Shown in pieces: positions 1 to 8,414 of a DNA stretch of 64,000 nucleotides. Source of the stretch: Oscillospiraceae bacterium (GTDB lineage: Bacteria; Bacillota; Clostridia; Oscillospirales; Ruminococcaceae). The first letter of the stretch is position 1; every line of letters begins with the position of its first letter. The notes beneath the pieces are model-generated. The model made no database searches. It was given only the letters and a program-made list of their open reading frames with translations, and had not been told where the DNA came from. The position numbers and the translations under genes are program-made. The stretch spans positions 124,001 through 188,000 of the forward strand of contig JAEDDN010000003.1 in the NCBI GenBank assembly GCA_016298065.1. The letters are read 5' to 3'.

Positions 1-969
1 GTTAAGCTTGGTTTCGCCTGCTTCTATGCGTGACAAGTCGAGCATTGTCCTTACGATTCCCGACATTCTCTTCACCTCGTCCGATACAATGCGCATATAA
101 CGCCTTTGCTCGCTTTGGGGTATTGTGCCGTCAAGTATACCGTCTATAAATCCGCCTATTGTTGTCATAGGGGTTTTAAGCTCGTGCGATACGTTGGAGA
201 TAAAGCTACGCCTCATAGTTTCAAGCGAAGATAACGACTGCGCCATATTGTTTAGCGACATTGCAAGAGCGCCCATTTCGTCATAGGAGGTCACAGCTAT
301 TCTTGCGGAAAAATCTCCGTTTGCAAACTTCTTGGTAGCCTCGCTCATTTCCTTTAGAGGCTTTACCATTTGCAAGGTCACCGCATAAACGATAACAAAT
401 ACAATACAAAGCACTATAAGCGAAGCGATTAAAAACATCTGAGCTATTTTAAATAAAAACGCAGACATCGTACGTCCCACAGGCGTTACGGCAAAAACGT
501 AACCTGTTAAATTTCCGTTTTTATCGAACATCGCTTTACCTACGGCAAAATTGTGAGACTTATATATGTTTTCCATCGAGCCCATAGCACGATAGATATT
601 AGTTTCGTCTATGGAGTTTAGTATTGTTTCATTAACGACAGTACCAGAATGAATACAAGGTTGTGACTCGGTGCACATTATTACGTTGCCGTTAGCATCG
701 GTTATAAATATTTGAGAGTCGGTGGTGTGTGCGATAATTTTTATATCGTTTAGCACATTTTCGCTTTCCTTATCTTTGGTATCATCTAAATTGACGCCGT
801 CGTCTGTAACCTCGCATACGCTGTTTACACTGCTTAAAAGCAGGTCGTATTTTTCGTTTTTAAAATACTGCGACGAGGCGACAAATATGACAATTCCCAT
901 AATGAATATGCATATTAAGACAAGCGAAGAAAATATTGAAAAATATCTTGCAAATATACTTTTTTGCAT
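1..969 (-). CDS. Sensor histidine kinase, C-terminus cut off by window edge
   Basis: Membrane sensor kinase that would autophosphorylate on histidine and pass phosphate to the response regulator encoded just upstream of it. The reading frame is open from the ATG at 969 to the window edge (323 codons). Visible parts in order: an N-terminal membrane segment, an extracytoplasmic region of about 130 residues, a second membrane segment (residues about 165-190), a HAMP-like linker and the HisKA H-box SHELKTPMTTIGGF. The catalytic ATPase domain lies outside the window. A good ribosome site (CGGGAGGA) precedes the ATG, which is only 21 bases after the regulator's stop, so the two genes form an operon. 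The signal sensed cannot be told from sequence. Family assignment is firm; a PhoR/ResE-type label would be a guess. Confidence 0.93.
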   Translation of the reverse strand, partial: MQKSIFARYFSIFSSLVLICIFIMGIVIFVASSQYFKNEKYDLLLSSVNSVCEVTDDGVNLDDTKDKESENVLNDIKIIAHTTDSQIFITDANGNVIMCTESQPCIHSGTVVNETILNSIDETNIYRAMGSMENIYKSHNFAVGKAMFDKNGNLTGYVFAVTPVGRTMSAFLFKIAQMFLIASLIVLCIVFVIVYAVTLQMVKPLKEMSEATKKFANGDFSARIAVTSYDEMGALAMSLNNMAQSLSSLETMRRSFISNVSHELKTPMTTIGGFIDGILDGTIPQSEQRRYMRIVSDEVKRMSGIVRTMLDLSRIEAGETKLN

Positions 970-990
970 ATATCCTCCCGAAGCTTTCGT

Positions 991-1683
991 CTATTCGTTT
1001 ACCTCAAATTTATATCCTACGCCCCAAACCGTCTTAAGCGCCCACTTATCCGAAACGCCCTCTAATTTTTCTCTGAGGCGTTTTATATGAACGTCTATAG
1101 TTCGAGAATCTCCGTAGTATTCAAAGCCCCATACCTCGTCGAGAAGCTGGTCTCTGGTGTAAACCCTGTTAGGATTGGAGGCAAGGTGGAAAAGAAGCTC
1201 CAATTCTTTAGGCGGCGTGTCTATTGTTTTGCCGTCTACCTTTAGTTCATATCTTGTCATATTTACACAAAGCTTATCGTAAACAACCTCTTTTACAGCG
1301 CTTTCATTAGAGCCTTTTCCTATTCTTCTTAAAACCGCTTTTATTCTGGCGATAACTTCTTTTGTGTCAAACGGCTTTACAATATAGTCGTCTGCGCCGA
1401 GCTCTAAGCCCAACACCTTGTCAAAGGTTTCGCCCTTAGCGGTAGTCATAATTATCGGCACATTTGATTTTTTTCTTATCTCACGGCATACCTGCCAGCC
1501 GTCTAAGCCCGGCAGCATAATATCAAGAAGCACCATATCCGGAGACAGTGTGTTAAACTTACCCAAAGCTTCTTCGCCGTCATAGGCTAAGGTTACGCTG
1601 TAACCTTCCTTTTCCAAATAAAGACGTAAAAGCTCACATATATTTTTGTCGTCATCTACTACTAAAATTTTACCCAATGACAT
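991..1683 (-). CDS. OmpR/PhoB-family response regulator
   Basis: Transcription factor of a two-component system, 230 residues, the usual full length. The receiver domain (about 1-120) shows the acidic pocket D10-D11-D12, phospho-acceptor D54 in LLDIMLPGLDGW, and K103 in YIVKPF. The C-terminal winged-helix domain (about 130-228) ends in the typical RTIDVHIKRLREKL ... VWGVGYKF signature. The partner kinase follows 21 bases downstream on the same strand. The start is supported by GGAGGG nine bases upstream. An upstream minus-strand TATAAT lies near 1739-1744. The regulated genes are unknown. The family is certain; I give no symbol because OmpR-family paralogues cannot be told apart here. Confidence 0.95.
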   Translation of the reverse strand: MSLGKILVVDDDKNICELLRLYLEKEGYSVTLAYDGEEALGKFNTLSPDMVLLDIMLPGLDGWQVCREIRKKSNVPIIMTTAKGETFDKVLGLELGADDYIVKPFDTKEVIARIKAVLRRIGKGSNESAVKEVVYDKLCVNMTRYELKVDGKTIDTPPKELELLFHLASNPNRVYTRDQLLDEVWGFEYYGDSRTIDVHIKRLREKLEGVSDKWALKTVWGVGYKFEVNE

Positions 1684-1836
1684 TATAATCCCTCCGTCAA
1701 AAACGACTTCACAAAAGTCGCTTATATTATGATAATCCTATTATACAACAAATCCTGTCGAAATAGTGAACAAATCTTTAAAGTTTTATTTAAAAATCGG
1801 TGAAAAATTCAGATAAGGCTTCTAATAAAAAAGCAT

Positions 1837-1865
1837 TTTACTTTTATGGGCTTTTAATGTATAAT
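1837..1865 (+). promoter_or_regulatory. Sigma-A-type promoter for ychF
   Basis: TTTACT (1837-1842), a 17-base spacer and TATAAT (1860-1865). It lies about 75 bases before the chosen ychF start. Confidence 0.55.
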
Positions 1866-1938
1866 ATATATTTGTGAAATGAATAAGCGATGTAAAAAAA
1901 TCGCTTTAAAACTTTATTGTGAAAACAGGTGTAAAGAT

Positions 1939-3033
1939 ATGAAATTAGGTATGGTAGGTTTACCTAACGTAGGAAAAAGTACATTGTTTAATGCGCTTAC
2001 AAATGCAGGTGCAGAATCTGCAAACTATCCGTTTTGTACTATAGAGCCGAATGTCGGCGTTGTAAGCGTTCCCGATACACGTCTTGATTATCTTGCCGAT
2101 ATGTATAACCCTAAAAAGTTCACCCCTGCGGTTTTGGAATTTGTCGATATAGCAGGTCTTGTAAAGGGTGCTTCAAAAGGTGAGGGACTCGGCAACAAGT
2201 TTTTGTCCAATATCCGTGAGGTAGACGCTATCGTGCATGTGGTAAGATGCTTCGAGGATACAAATATCGTACACGTTGACGGCAATATCGGCCCGTCCAG
2301 AGATATCGAAACTATAAATGCAGAGCTTATCCTATCCGATATGGAAATCTTGGAGAGAAGACTTTCAAAAGCCATAAAGGCGGCTAAGGCAGACAAGAAG
2401 CTACTTAGTGAAGTGGATTTTTTGGAGAGACTTATGGCGCATCTTGAAAAGGGCTTAAGCGCAAGAGCGTTTGACTTCAGCGAGGAAGAAGCCGAAATGA
2501 TAAAGACAACGCCGCTTCTTTCAAACAAGCCTGTAATCTATGCCGCCAATATGTGCGAGGACGATTTTGTAAACAGCCTTGACAGTAATAAATATTATAA
2601 AGAGGTGTGTCAGATAGCAGAGCGTGAACACTCTTGTGTGCTTCCTATCTGCGCAAAAATCGAGGAGGATATCTCTGATATGCCTTTAGAGGACAAAAAG
2701 ATGTTTCTTTCCGAGTTAAACCTCGAGGAGTCGGGGCTCGATCGCATAATCAAGGAGGGCTATTCTCTTTTAGGTCTTATCTCGTTTTTAACTGCGGGCG
2801 CAGATGAGGTAAGGGCTTGGACCATCAAAAACGGAACAAAAGCGCCTCAGGCGGCAGGTAAAATACATACCGACTTTGAGCGTGGCTTTATTCGTGCAGA
2901 GGTTATTTCCTTTGACGATTTGGTAGAGTGTAAGACAATGGTTATCGCAAAGGAAAAGGGGCTTGTCCGTCTTGAGGGTAAGGATTATGTTATGAAGGAC
3001 GGAGATATCGTAAACTTTAGGTTTAACGTTTAA
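1939..3033 (+). CDS. ychF: Ribosome-associated P-loop NTPase YchF (OLA1 family)
   Basis: Universal translation-linked P-loop NTPase that binds the ribosome and prefers ATP in characterised members. The frame could open at 1879, but the conserved N-terminus MKLGMVGLPNVGKSTLFNAL starts at 1939, giving 364 residues, the usual family length. The P-loop GLPNVGKS is followed by the family's G2/G3 regions (FVDIAGLVKGASKGEGLGNKF), a central coiled-coil section and a C-terminal TGS domain ending in KDGDIVNFRFNV. The gene stands alone, transcribed away from the two-component system, behind its own promoter. Confidence in identity is very high; its exact role in this organism is not shown by sequence. 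Confidence 0.96.
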   Translation: MKLGMVGLPNVGKSTLFNALTNAGAESANYPFCTIEPNVGVVSVPDTRLDYLADMYNPKKFTPAVLEFVDIAGLVKGASKGEGLGNKFLSNIREVDAIVHVVRCFEDTNIVHVDGNIGPSRDIETINAELILSDMEILERRLSKAIKAAKADKKLLSEVDFLERLMAHLEKGLSARAFDFSEEEAEMIKTTPLLSNKPVIYAANMCEDDFVNSLDSNKYYKEVCQIAEREHSCVLPICAKIEEDISDMPLEDKKMFLSELNLEESGLDRIIKEGYSLLGLISFLTAGADEVRAWTIKNGTKAPQAAGKIHTDFERGFIRAEVISFDDLVECKTMVIAKEKGLVRLEGKDYVMKDGDIVNFRFNV

Positions 3034-3061
3034 GACCTTTTATCATAGAGCAAAAAGTGTA

Positions 3062-3090
3062 GTGACAAAATAAACTAAATGTGATATAAT
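3062..3090 (+). promoter_or_regulatory. Promoter for the glycosyltransferase gene
   Basis: GTGACA (3062-3067), 17-base spacer, TATAAT (3085-3090). About 75 bases upstream of the ATG at 3166. Confidence 0.6.
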
Positions 3091-3165
3091 TTGTCTATGC
3101 GGTTTGCAGCATAGTTTTAGAAATAAAACTTGTAAGTTAGGTTTTTGTGTTTTTGGAGAATCGAT

Positions 3166-3942
3166 ATGCAGGCAGATCATACGTTTGTTATTTGTGCATA
3201 TAAGGAGTCAAGATACCTCGAAGAATGTATAGACTCCCTAATGTCGCAGACAGTTAAAAGTAACGTCATTATGGTTACTTCTACGCCGAATGATTTTATA
3301 AACAGTGTCGCTCAAAAATACGGCATTGAGCTTTTTACTCATATTGGCAACGGCATAGGCTCGGACTGGAATTTCGGGCTTAGTATGGTCAAGACAAAAT
3401 ATGCTACTATCGCTCATCAAGACGATTTGTACGACAAAGAGTATCTTAAATGTTGCCTTTTTTCAATGCAAAAATATAAAAATCCGCTTATATGCTATAC
3501 CGATTATTATGAGCTAAAGGATGAAAGACTGCTTCACGACACGGTGAATTTAAAGATAAAAAGAGTTTTGGCAAAAACCGCAAATGCTTTTAAAAATAAC
3601 CGTTTTATAAGGCGCAGGCTTTTAGCTTTCGGCGATTTTATCGCCTGTCCTTCGGTTACATATAATATGGAAGCGCTTTGCGATTTTAAGTTTGACGAAA
3701 CTCTTTCCGTTACGCTTGACTGGGACGCTTGGTATAGGATATGTAAGCAAAAGGGCACGCTTTGTTACTGTAATAAAACGCTTTTTACCCATAGACTTCA
3801 CGAGGAGTCGGAAACCTCAAATGCGATAATGGACAGCAGGCGCACCGACGAGGATAAAATTATGTTTAATAAGTTTTGGGTAAAGCCGTTTTCCTTTATA
3901 TTTTACAGTCTTTATAAAAACTCGCTTAAAACAAAAAAATAG
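3166..3942 (+). CDS. Family 2 (GT-A) glycosyltransferase
   Basis: Transfers a sugar from a nucleotide donor to an unknown acceptor, probably in cell-surface polysaccharide assembly (family inference). The N-terminus HTFVICAYKESRYLEECIDSL is the classical GT2 nucleotide-binding start, and HQDDLYD holds the acidic metal-binding motif. A TTG at 3145 in frame is possible, but ATG 3166 has GGAG at a proper distance and starts right before the conserved fold, giving 258 residues. No membrane segment is obvious. It is monocistronic, with its own promoter and a terminator directly after the stop. Donor and acceptor cannot be inferred; there is no capsule cluster beside it. Confidence 0.88.
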   Translation: MQADHTFVICAYKESRYLEECIDSLMSQTVKSNVIMVTSTPNDFINSVAQKYGIELFTHIGNGIGSDWNFGLSMVKTKYATIAHQDDLYDKEYLKCCLFSMQKYKNPLICYTDYYELKDERLLHDTVNLKIKRVLAKTANAFKNNRFIRRRLLAFGDFIACPSVTYNMEALCDFKFDETLSVTLDWDAWYRICKQKGTLCYCNKTLFTHRLHEESETSNAIMDSRRTDEDKIMFNKFWVKPFSFIFYSLYKNSLKTKK

Positions 3943-3945
3943 TGA

Positions 3946-3977
3946 AAAATAAATAATGCCTTTGCGTTATTTATTTT
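3946..3977 (+). terminator. Intrinsic terminator after glycosyltransferase
   Basis: An 11-bp A/T stem (3946-3956 with 3967-3977) around a 10-base loop, three bases after the stop codon. Confidence 0.65.
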
Positions 3978-3983
3978 ATATAT

Positions 3984-4319
3984 GCGGATATGGCGGAATA
4001 GGCAGCATCGTCGTTGAGCGCTGCCGGTGGCAGATGAAGCGAAAACGAGGATGGCGCAGCGGTCAAAATTTGCGGGCGTAAGCCGAATAAATTTTGGGTA
4101 CCGCAAGAGTATCGCGAGTTAAAAACAAAAAAACATAAAAGTTTAATATATGCGGATATGGCGGAATAGGCAGCATCGTCGTTGAGCGCTGCCGGTGGCA
4201 GATGAAGCGAAAACGAGGATGGCGCAGCGGTCAAAATTTGCGGGCGTAAGCCGAATAAATTTTGGGTACCGCAAGAGTATCGCGAGTTAAAAACAAAAAA
4301 ACATAAAAGTTTAATATAT
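3984..4319 (+). repeat. Two 168-bp tandem units, each starting with the 5' part of tRNA-Leu
   Basis: Units at 3984-4151 and 4152-4319 are essentially identical and run directly into the intact tRNA-Leu at 4320. Each begins with the same 22 bases as the tRNA (GCGGATATGGCGGAATAGGC then AG) and then diverges into a GC-richer block of about 117 bases followed by an A-rich tail ending TTTAATATAT. The block holds small inverted repeats such as CTGCCGGTGGCAG and an AAATTT...AAATTT stem. Open frames across it on the minus strand simply repeat themselves and have no ribosome site. The units look like truncated tRNA copies separated by a dispersed sequence, from tandem duplication or from successive insertions into the tRNA. 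Confidence 0.9.
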
Positions 4320-4406
4320 GCGGATATGGCGGAATAGGCAGACGCGTTAGATTCAGGTTCTAATCGGGGCAACTCGGTGCAGGTTCAAGTCCTGTTATCC
4401 GCACCA
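4320..4406 (+). tRNA. tRNA-Leu (anticodon CAG)
   Basis: 87 bases including encoded CCA. The acceptor arms GCGGATA and TATCCGC pair perfectly, the anticodon loop is TTCAGGT between TTAGA and TCTAA, there is a long class II variable arm (around CGGGGCAACTCGG), and a TTCAAGT T-loop. The discriminator is A, as expected for leucine. Confidence 0.97.
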
Positions 4407-4410
4407 TTAA

Positions 4411-4440
4411 AAAATGACTTAGCGATTGCTAAGTCATTTT
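4411..4440 (+). terminator. Terminator after tRNA-Leu
   Basis: Perfect 13-bp stem AAAATGACTTAGC / GCTAAGTCATTTT with a GATT loop, four bases after the CCA end, closed by TTTT. Confidence 0.85.
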
Positions 4441-4459
4441 GTGCTATTTCGTCAGTTAA

Positions 4460-4490
4460 TAAACCCTCCTGTCATTTGATAGGAGGATTA
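4460..4490 (-). terminator. Hairpin terminator downstream of feoAB
   Basis: CCTCCTGTC / GATAGGAGG stem (4465-4486) with an ATTT loop, between tRNA-Leu and the feoAB stop. The same GTC-ATTT-GA core recurs in the ldh terminator at 8067-8100. The T-tract on the minus strand is imperfect. Confidence 0.5.
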
Positions 4491-4541
4491 CTTTTATTAT
4501 TCATTATAAATGATATGCCGTAAAGTAGGGAAGTTTTCCCT

Positions 4542-6887
4542 TTAAACAAGCATAAATATAAGTCTTACTATAAATGCGGCAATCCAAGCAACCGCACATT
4601 GCCAAATTACAACGCCGACAGCCCATTTTTTGCCGAGTTCTCTTTTTATTGAAGCGATAGCCGCAACGCACGGAGAGTAAAGTAAGCTAAACACCAAAAG
4701 AGCAGCAGCCATAGCCGAGGTCATCGCAGCACCTACTCCTGACGGATAAAGTATCTCCAAGGTTGAAACAACGCTTTCCTTTGCCATAAATCCGCTTATA
4801 AGCGCAGTTACTATCTTCCAGTCGCCGAGTCCCAGCGGACTTAAAAACGGTGCAATAGCTCCTGAAATCAAAGCGAGTATACTGTCTTTTGAATCGCTTA
4901 TCATATTCATATGAAGATCAAAATGCTCTAAAAACCAGACAATGATTGTCGAAATAAAAATTACGGTAAACGCTCTTTGGATAAAATCCTTTGACTTATC
5001 CCAAAGCAGCCTTATAACATTTTTGGCTCCGGGTAAGCGGTAGTTGGGAAGTTCCATTACAAACGGTACGGCCTCGCCCTTAAAGAGAGTCTTTTTGTAA
5101 ATCAAAGCTACAAGTATACCGCCAACAATTCCTAAAACGTATAGTCCTGAGAGTATAAGCCACCTGTACTCAGAGAAAAAGGCGTTTACGAAAAATGCGT
5201 ATATCGGAAGTTTCGCAGTACAGCTCATAAAAGGCAGAAGCAGTATAGTCATTTTTCTGTCACGTTCACTGGGCAAAGTTCTTGTAGACATAACTGCAGG
5301 TACCGTACAGCCAAAGCCTATAAGCATAGGTACTATACTTCTGCCCGAAAGCCCGATTTTTCTTAAAAGCTTATCCATAACAAAGGCAACTCTTGCCAAA
5401 TATCCGCTGTCCTCTAAAATCGAAAGGAAGAAAAACAGCGTTACGATTATCGGCAAAAAGCTCAAAACGCTTCCGACGCCTGCAAAGATACCATCTACAA
5501 TAAGCCCTGATATAACCTCGTTTACGTTTGCCGCCGCAAGTGCGTTTGCCGTAAGAGATGATAAAGCGTCTATTCCGGTTTCCAAAACGCCCTGTAAATA
5601 TGCGCCTATAACATCAAAGGTTAAGAAAAATACCGCAACCATTATTAAAATAAATATAGGAATAGCGGTGTATTTTCCCGTTAATAGCTTATCTATAAGC
5701 TTACTTCTCTTGTGTTCTTTGCTTTCGGCAGGCTTTTTAACCGTCTGACTGCAAACCTTTTGGATAAAGGAAAACCTCATATCAGCTATTGCGGCGTTGC
5801 GGTCAAGCCCACGCTGACGTTCCATTTCGGATACAACCGTTTCGAGCATCTGCTTTTCGTTTTCGTCAAGCTTTAAAGCCTCAAGGATAAGCTTATCGCC
5901 TTCGATTACCTTGCTTGCGGCGAAGCGCAGGGGAATTTCGGCGGCTTGCGCTTTGCCTTCAATTAGGTGCTCTACTGCGTGCAGGCACCTATGAACTGCG
6001 CCTTTGTAGTCGTCGGCACTGCAAAAATCCTGTCTGCTTGGGCGTTCCTGATAATGAGCGATATGTATTGCGTGGCGAACAAGCTCGTCAACGCCTTGAT
6101 TTTTTGCTGCCGAGATAGGAACGATAGGAACGCCGAGTAAAGCCTCTAAGGTGTTAACATCAATAGTCGAACCGTTAGCGTGCACCTCGTCCATAAAATT
6201 AAGAGCGACAACCATAGGTACATTCATTTCAAGAAGCTGCATGGTCAAATAGAGGTTTCGCTCAATATTTGTGGCGTCTACAATATTTATAATAGCCTTT
6301 GGCTTTTCATTAAGCACGAAATTGCGTGATACTATTTCTTCATTGCTGTAGGGTGACATTGAGTAAATGCCGGGCAGGTCGGTGACAAGGGTGTTAGGAC
6401 GTCCTTTAATAGCTCCGTCCTTGCGGTCAACAGTAACGCCGGGGAAGTTGCCGACATGCTGATTTGCACCTGTGAACTGGTTAAAAAGAGTGGTTTTTCC
6501 GCAGTTTTGATTGCCTACTAACGCATAGGTAAGTACCGTGTTGTCTGGCAGAGGATTGCCGTCGCCTTTGGCGTGGAATTTACCTGCCTCGCCTAAGCCG
6601 GGGTGACTTGATGAAGTCAAAGCAGGCTTTTTTGTTTTGTTGATTTCCTTTGGCTTTTCGGCTTCGGTTTCATAAATTTCAATCTGCTCGGCGTCAGCAA
6701 GACGAATAGTCAGCTCGTATCCGTGAATTTGTATCTGCAAAGGGTCGCCCATAGGCGCAAATTTCACCATAGTGACCTCTGCTCCCGGAATAACTCCCAT
6801 ATCAAGAAAATGCTGTCTTAAAGCGCCTTCACCGCCGACTTTATAAATTACGGCGTTTTTGCCTATATCTAAATCCTTTAAAGTCAT
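4542..6887 (-). CDS. feoB: Fused FeoA-FeoB ferrous iron transporter
   Basis: Imports Fe2+ across the cytoplasmic membrane. It is 781 residues. Residues 1-75 form a complete FeoA (SH3-like) domain, followed by a polar linker and then FeoB. The G domain starts near 120 with G1 GNQNCGKT (125-132), a GVTV switch region, G3 DLPG, G4 NFMD and G5 SAAKNQG. The C-terminal half is polytopic with the Gate repeats; the first contains FLPIIVTLFFFLSILEDSGY and then GFGCTVPAVMSTRTL. FeoA-FeoB fusions are known in Clostridia and other Firmicutes; no free feoA lies beside this one. On the minus strand a TATAAT sits just upstream (about 6915-6925) in an A/T-rich stretch that could hold a Fur or IdeR site, but I see no clear consensus box. 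Confidence 0.95.
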   Translation of the reverse strand: MTLKDLDIGKNAVIYKVGGEGALRQHFLDMGVIPGAEVTMVKFAPMGDPLQIQIHGYELTIRLADAEQIEIYETEAEKPKEINKTKKPALTSSSHPGLGEAGKFHAKGDGNPLPDNTVLTYALVGNQNCGKTTLFNQFTGANQHVGNFPGVTVDRKDGAIKGRPNTLVTDLPGIYSMSPYSNEEIVSRNFVLNEKPKAIINIVDATNIERNLYLTMQLLEMNVPMVVALNFMDEVHANGSTIDVNTLEALLGVPIVPISAAKNQGVDELVRHAIHIAHYQERPSRQDFCSADDYKGAVHRCLHAVEHLIEGKAQAAEIPLRFAASKVIEGDKLILEALKLDENEKQMLETVVSEMERQRGLDRNAAIADMRFSFIQKVCSQTVKKPAESKEHKRSKLIDKLLTGKYTAIPIFILIMVAVFFLTFDVIGAYLQGVLETGIDALSSLTANALAAANVNEVISGLIVDGIFAGVGSVLSFLPIIVTLFFFLSILEDSGYLARVAFVMDKLLRKIGLSGRSIVPMLIGFGCTVPAVMSTRTLPSERDRKMTILLLPFMSCTAKLPIYAFFVNAFFSEYRWLILSGLYVLGIVGGILVALIYKKTLFKGEAVPFVMELPNYRLPGAKNVIRLLWDKSKDFIQRAFTVIFISTIIVWFLEHFDLHMNMISDSKDSILALISGAIAPFLSPLGLGDWKIVTALISGFMAKESVVSTLEILYPSGVGAAMTSAMAAALLVFSLLYSPCVAAIASIKRELGKKWAVGVVIWQCAVAWIAAFIVRLIFMLV

Positions 6888-7039
6888 ACTATCCCCTCAT
6901 AAGCTTTAATCTAAAATATAATTATACTATACTTTTATCCTCAAATCTACATTTTAATGTTAAAAGTATAGTTTTGGAATAATAATTAAACTAAAGAATA
7001 TCGCTAAAACTTATAAAAGGGCAAATAAAACATGAAAAA

Positions 7040-7071
7040 CCGTTAATACTAATTAAAGAATATATTAACGG
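7040..7071 (+). promoter_or_regulatory. Inverted repeat over the ldh ribosome site
   Basis: Perfect 9-bp inverted repeat CCGTTAATA (7040-7048) and TATTAACGG (7063-7071) with a 14-base spacer. The right arm runs into the CGGAG ribosome site, 10 bases before the ATG at 7082. It could be an operator (Rex represses ldh in many Firmicutes, but its usual site is TTGTGAA-type) or an RNA hairpin masking the ribosome site. Confidence 0.5.
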
Positions 7072-7081
7072 AGATAAAAAT

Positions 7082-8032
7082 ATGTCTGATGTAAACACGA
7101 GAAAAGCTGCGATTATAGGTTGTGGATTTGTCGGCTCGGCTTCTGCCTTTGCGCTTATGGAGAGCGGACTTTTTTCGGAAATAGTACTTATTGATACAGA
7201 TAAAAACAAAGCCCAAGGAGAAGCGCTCGATATAAGTCACGGCTTACCTTTTGCAAAGCCTGCACAGATTTACGCAGGGGATTATAAGGACATTTCGGAC
7301 GCCGCAGTTATTATTGTTACGGCCGGCGCAGGACAAAAGCAGGGAGAAACTAGACTTGAGCTTGTAAAAAGGAATGTTGAAGTTTTTAAGTCGATAATTC
7401 CAGAGATTGCAAAGGTAAATAGCGAGGGCATATTGCTTGTGGTTGCAAATCCCGTAGATATACTCACATATACTGCCGCTAAACTCAGCGGTTTTCCTGA
7501 AAACAGGGTGTTCGGCTCGGGTACGGTACTTGACTCGGCAAGGCTTAAATATTTGCTCGGCGAACACTTGGGAGTTGACAGCCGTTCTGTTCACGCTTTC
7601 ATCATAGGCGAGCACGGCGACAGCGAAATTGCCGCCTGGTCGAGCGCAAACGTATCGGGTATTGAGCTTAATAATTTTTGCGAAATGCGAGGCCATTTTA
7701 ATCACGAGAAGGCTATGAAAGAGATAGCTGACAATGTTAAAAACAGCGCCTATGAAATTATTGATAAGAAAAAGGCGACCTATTACGGTATAGCTATGTC
7801 GGTAAAGCGTATATGCGAGGCGATTGTTCGTGACGAAAAGTCGATTCTGCCGATTTCAAGTATTCAGCACGGCAACTACGGTATACACGGTATTGCCTTG
7901 AGTATGCCTGTGATAGTGGGGAAAAGCGGTATAGAAGCAAATGTGCCTATAGAGCTTAATAAGAGTGAGCAGGCAAGTCTTAAAAAATCAGCCGAAACCT
8001 TAAAGCAGGTTATAGGCGAAATGTTTAGCTGA
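7082..8032 (+). CDS. ldh: L-lactate dehydrogenase
   Basis: NADH-dependent reduction of pyruvate to L-lactate, recycling NAD+ in fermentation. 316 residues, full length. The Rossmann motif is IGCGFVGSASAFAL, followed by an acidic residue in VLIDTD (NAD preference). The active-site loop GQKQGETRLELVKRN carries Gln rather than Arg at the substrate-selecting position, which indicates lactate and not malate dehydrogenase. NPVDILTY and the catalytic His in IIGEHGDSE are intact. It is transcribed alone, divergent from feoAB, with a terminator after it. Regulation may act through the inverted repeat that covers its ribosome site. Confidence 0.95.
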   Translation: MSDVNTRKAAIIGCGFVGSASAFALMESGLFSEIVLIDTDKNKAQGEALDISHGLPFAKPAQIYAGDYKDISDAAVIIVTAGAGQKQGETRLELVKRNVEVFKSIIPEIAKVNSEGILLVVANPVDILTYTAAKLSGFPENRVFGSGTVLDSARLKYLLGEHLGVDSRSVHAFIIGEHGDSEIAAWSSANVSGIELNNFCEMRGHFNHEKAMKEIADNVKNSAYEIIDKKKATYYGIAMSVKRICEAIVRDEKSILPISSIQHGNYGIHGIALSMPVIVGKSGIEANVPIELNKSEQASLKKSAETLKQVIGEMFS

Positions 8033-8066
8033 ATGTGAAAAGTAAGGTGTTTGATAATAAATAATA

Positions 8067-8104
8067 AGCCCTCCTTCTGTCATTTGACAGGAGGAGGGCT
8101 TTAT
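8067..8104 (+). terminator. Terminator after ldh
   Basis: 15-bp stem AGCCCTCCTTCTGTC / GACAGGAGGAGGGCT with one G-U pair and an ATTT loop, then TTTAT. Confidence 0.8.
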
Positions 8105-8140
8105 ACATAACGCAAGTTAAAAACGCAAGCAACAAACCAT

Positions 8141-8183
8141 AAAAAAGAAGAACCTCAACTACGCATTATGCGTGTCGAGGCTC
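8141..8183 (-). terminator. Terminator after tRNA-Pro (minus strand)
   Basis: On the minus strand GAGCCTCGAC-ACGCA pairs with TGCGT-GTTGAGGTTC (with wobble and one bulge) and is followed by TTCTTTTTT. It starts six bases after the tRNA 3' end. Confidence 0.65.
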
Positions 8184-8188
8184 TCGAC

Positions 8189-8265
8189 TGGTCGAGGCGA
8201 CAGGACTCGAACCTGCGGCATCTTGGTCCCAAACCAAGCACTCTACCAAACTGAGCTACGCCTCG
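8189..8265 (-). tRNA. tRNA-Pro (anticodon TGG)
   Basis: 77 bases with encoded CCA. Acceptor CGAGGCG / CGCCTCG, anticodon stem CTTGG / CCAAG around TTTGGGA, and a TTCGAGT T-loop. Confidence 0.97.
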
Positions 8266-8295
8266 ATAAAATATTATGTTTTAGACAGCTTTTAC

Positions 8296-8325
8296 ATTAT
8301 AACTGATGAGAGTATAATTTGTCAA
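8296..8325 (-). promoter_or_regulatory. Promoter of tRNA-Pro
   Basis: On the minus strand TTGACA (complement of 8320-8325), 18-base spacer, TATAAT (complement of 8296-8301), about 30 bases before the tRNA 5' end. Confidence 0.75.
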
Positions 8326-8414
8326 CTGTTTTTATTAAAATGCTGTCTACATTATTAAAAGCCTTTTATTTTTACACCCATTAAATTTCAAAAAGGCATA
8401 AAGGGCTTTTTCAC

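Noticed and set aside
3971..4372. Open frames on the minus strand across the tRNA-Leu repeat, encoding an internally repeated peptide
   Set aside because: The frame merely reads the 168-bp repeat and runs into the tRNA antisense; there is no ribosome site and no known domain.
4411..4490. CRISPR array or attachment site near tRNA-Leu
   Set aside because: The 168-bp units have no spacers, there are no cas genes, integrase or phage genes nearby, and the duplicated part is the 5' and not the usual 3' tRNA end.
6901..7000. Fur box upstream of feoAB
   Set aside because: The region is A/T-rich with TATAAT-like strings but lacks a convincing GATAATGATAATC-type match.
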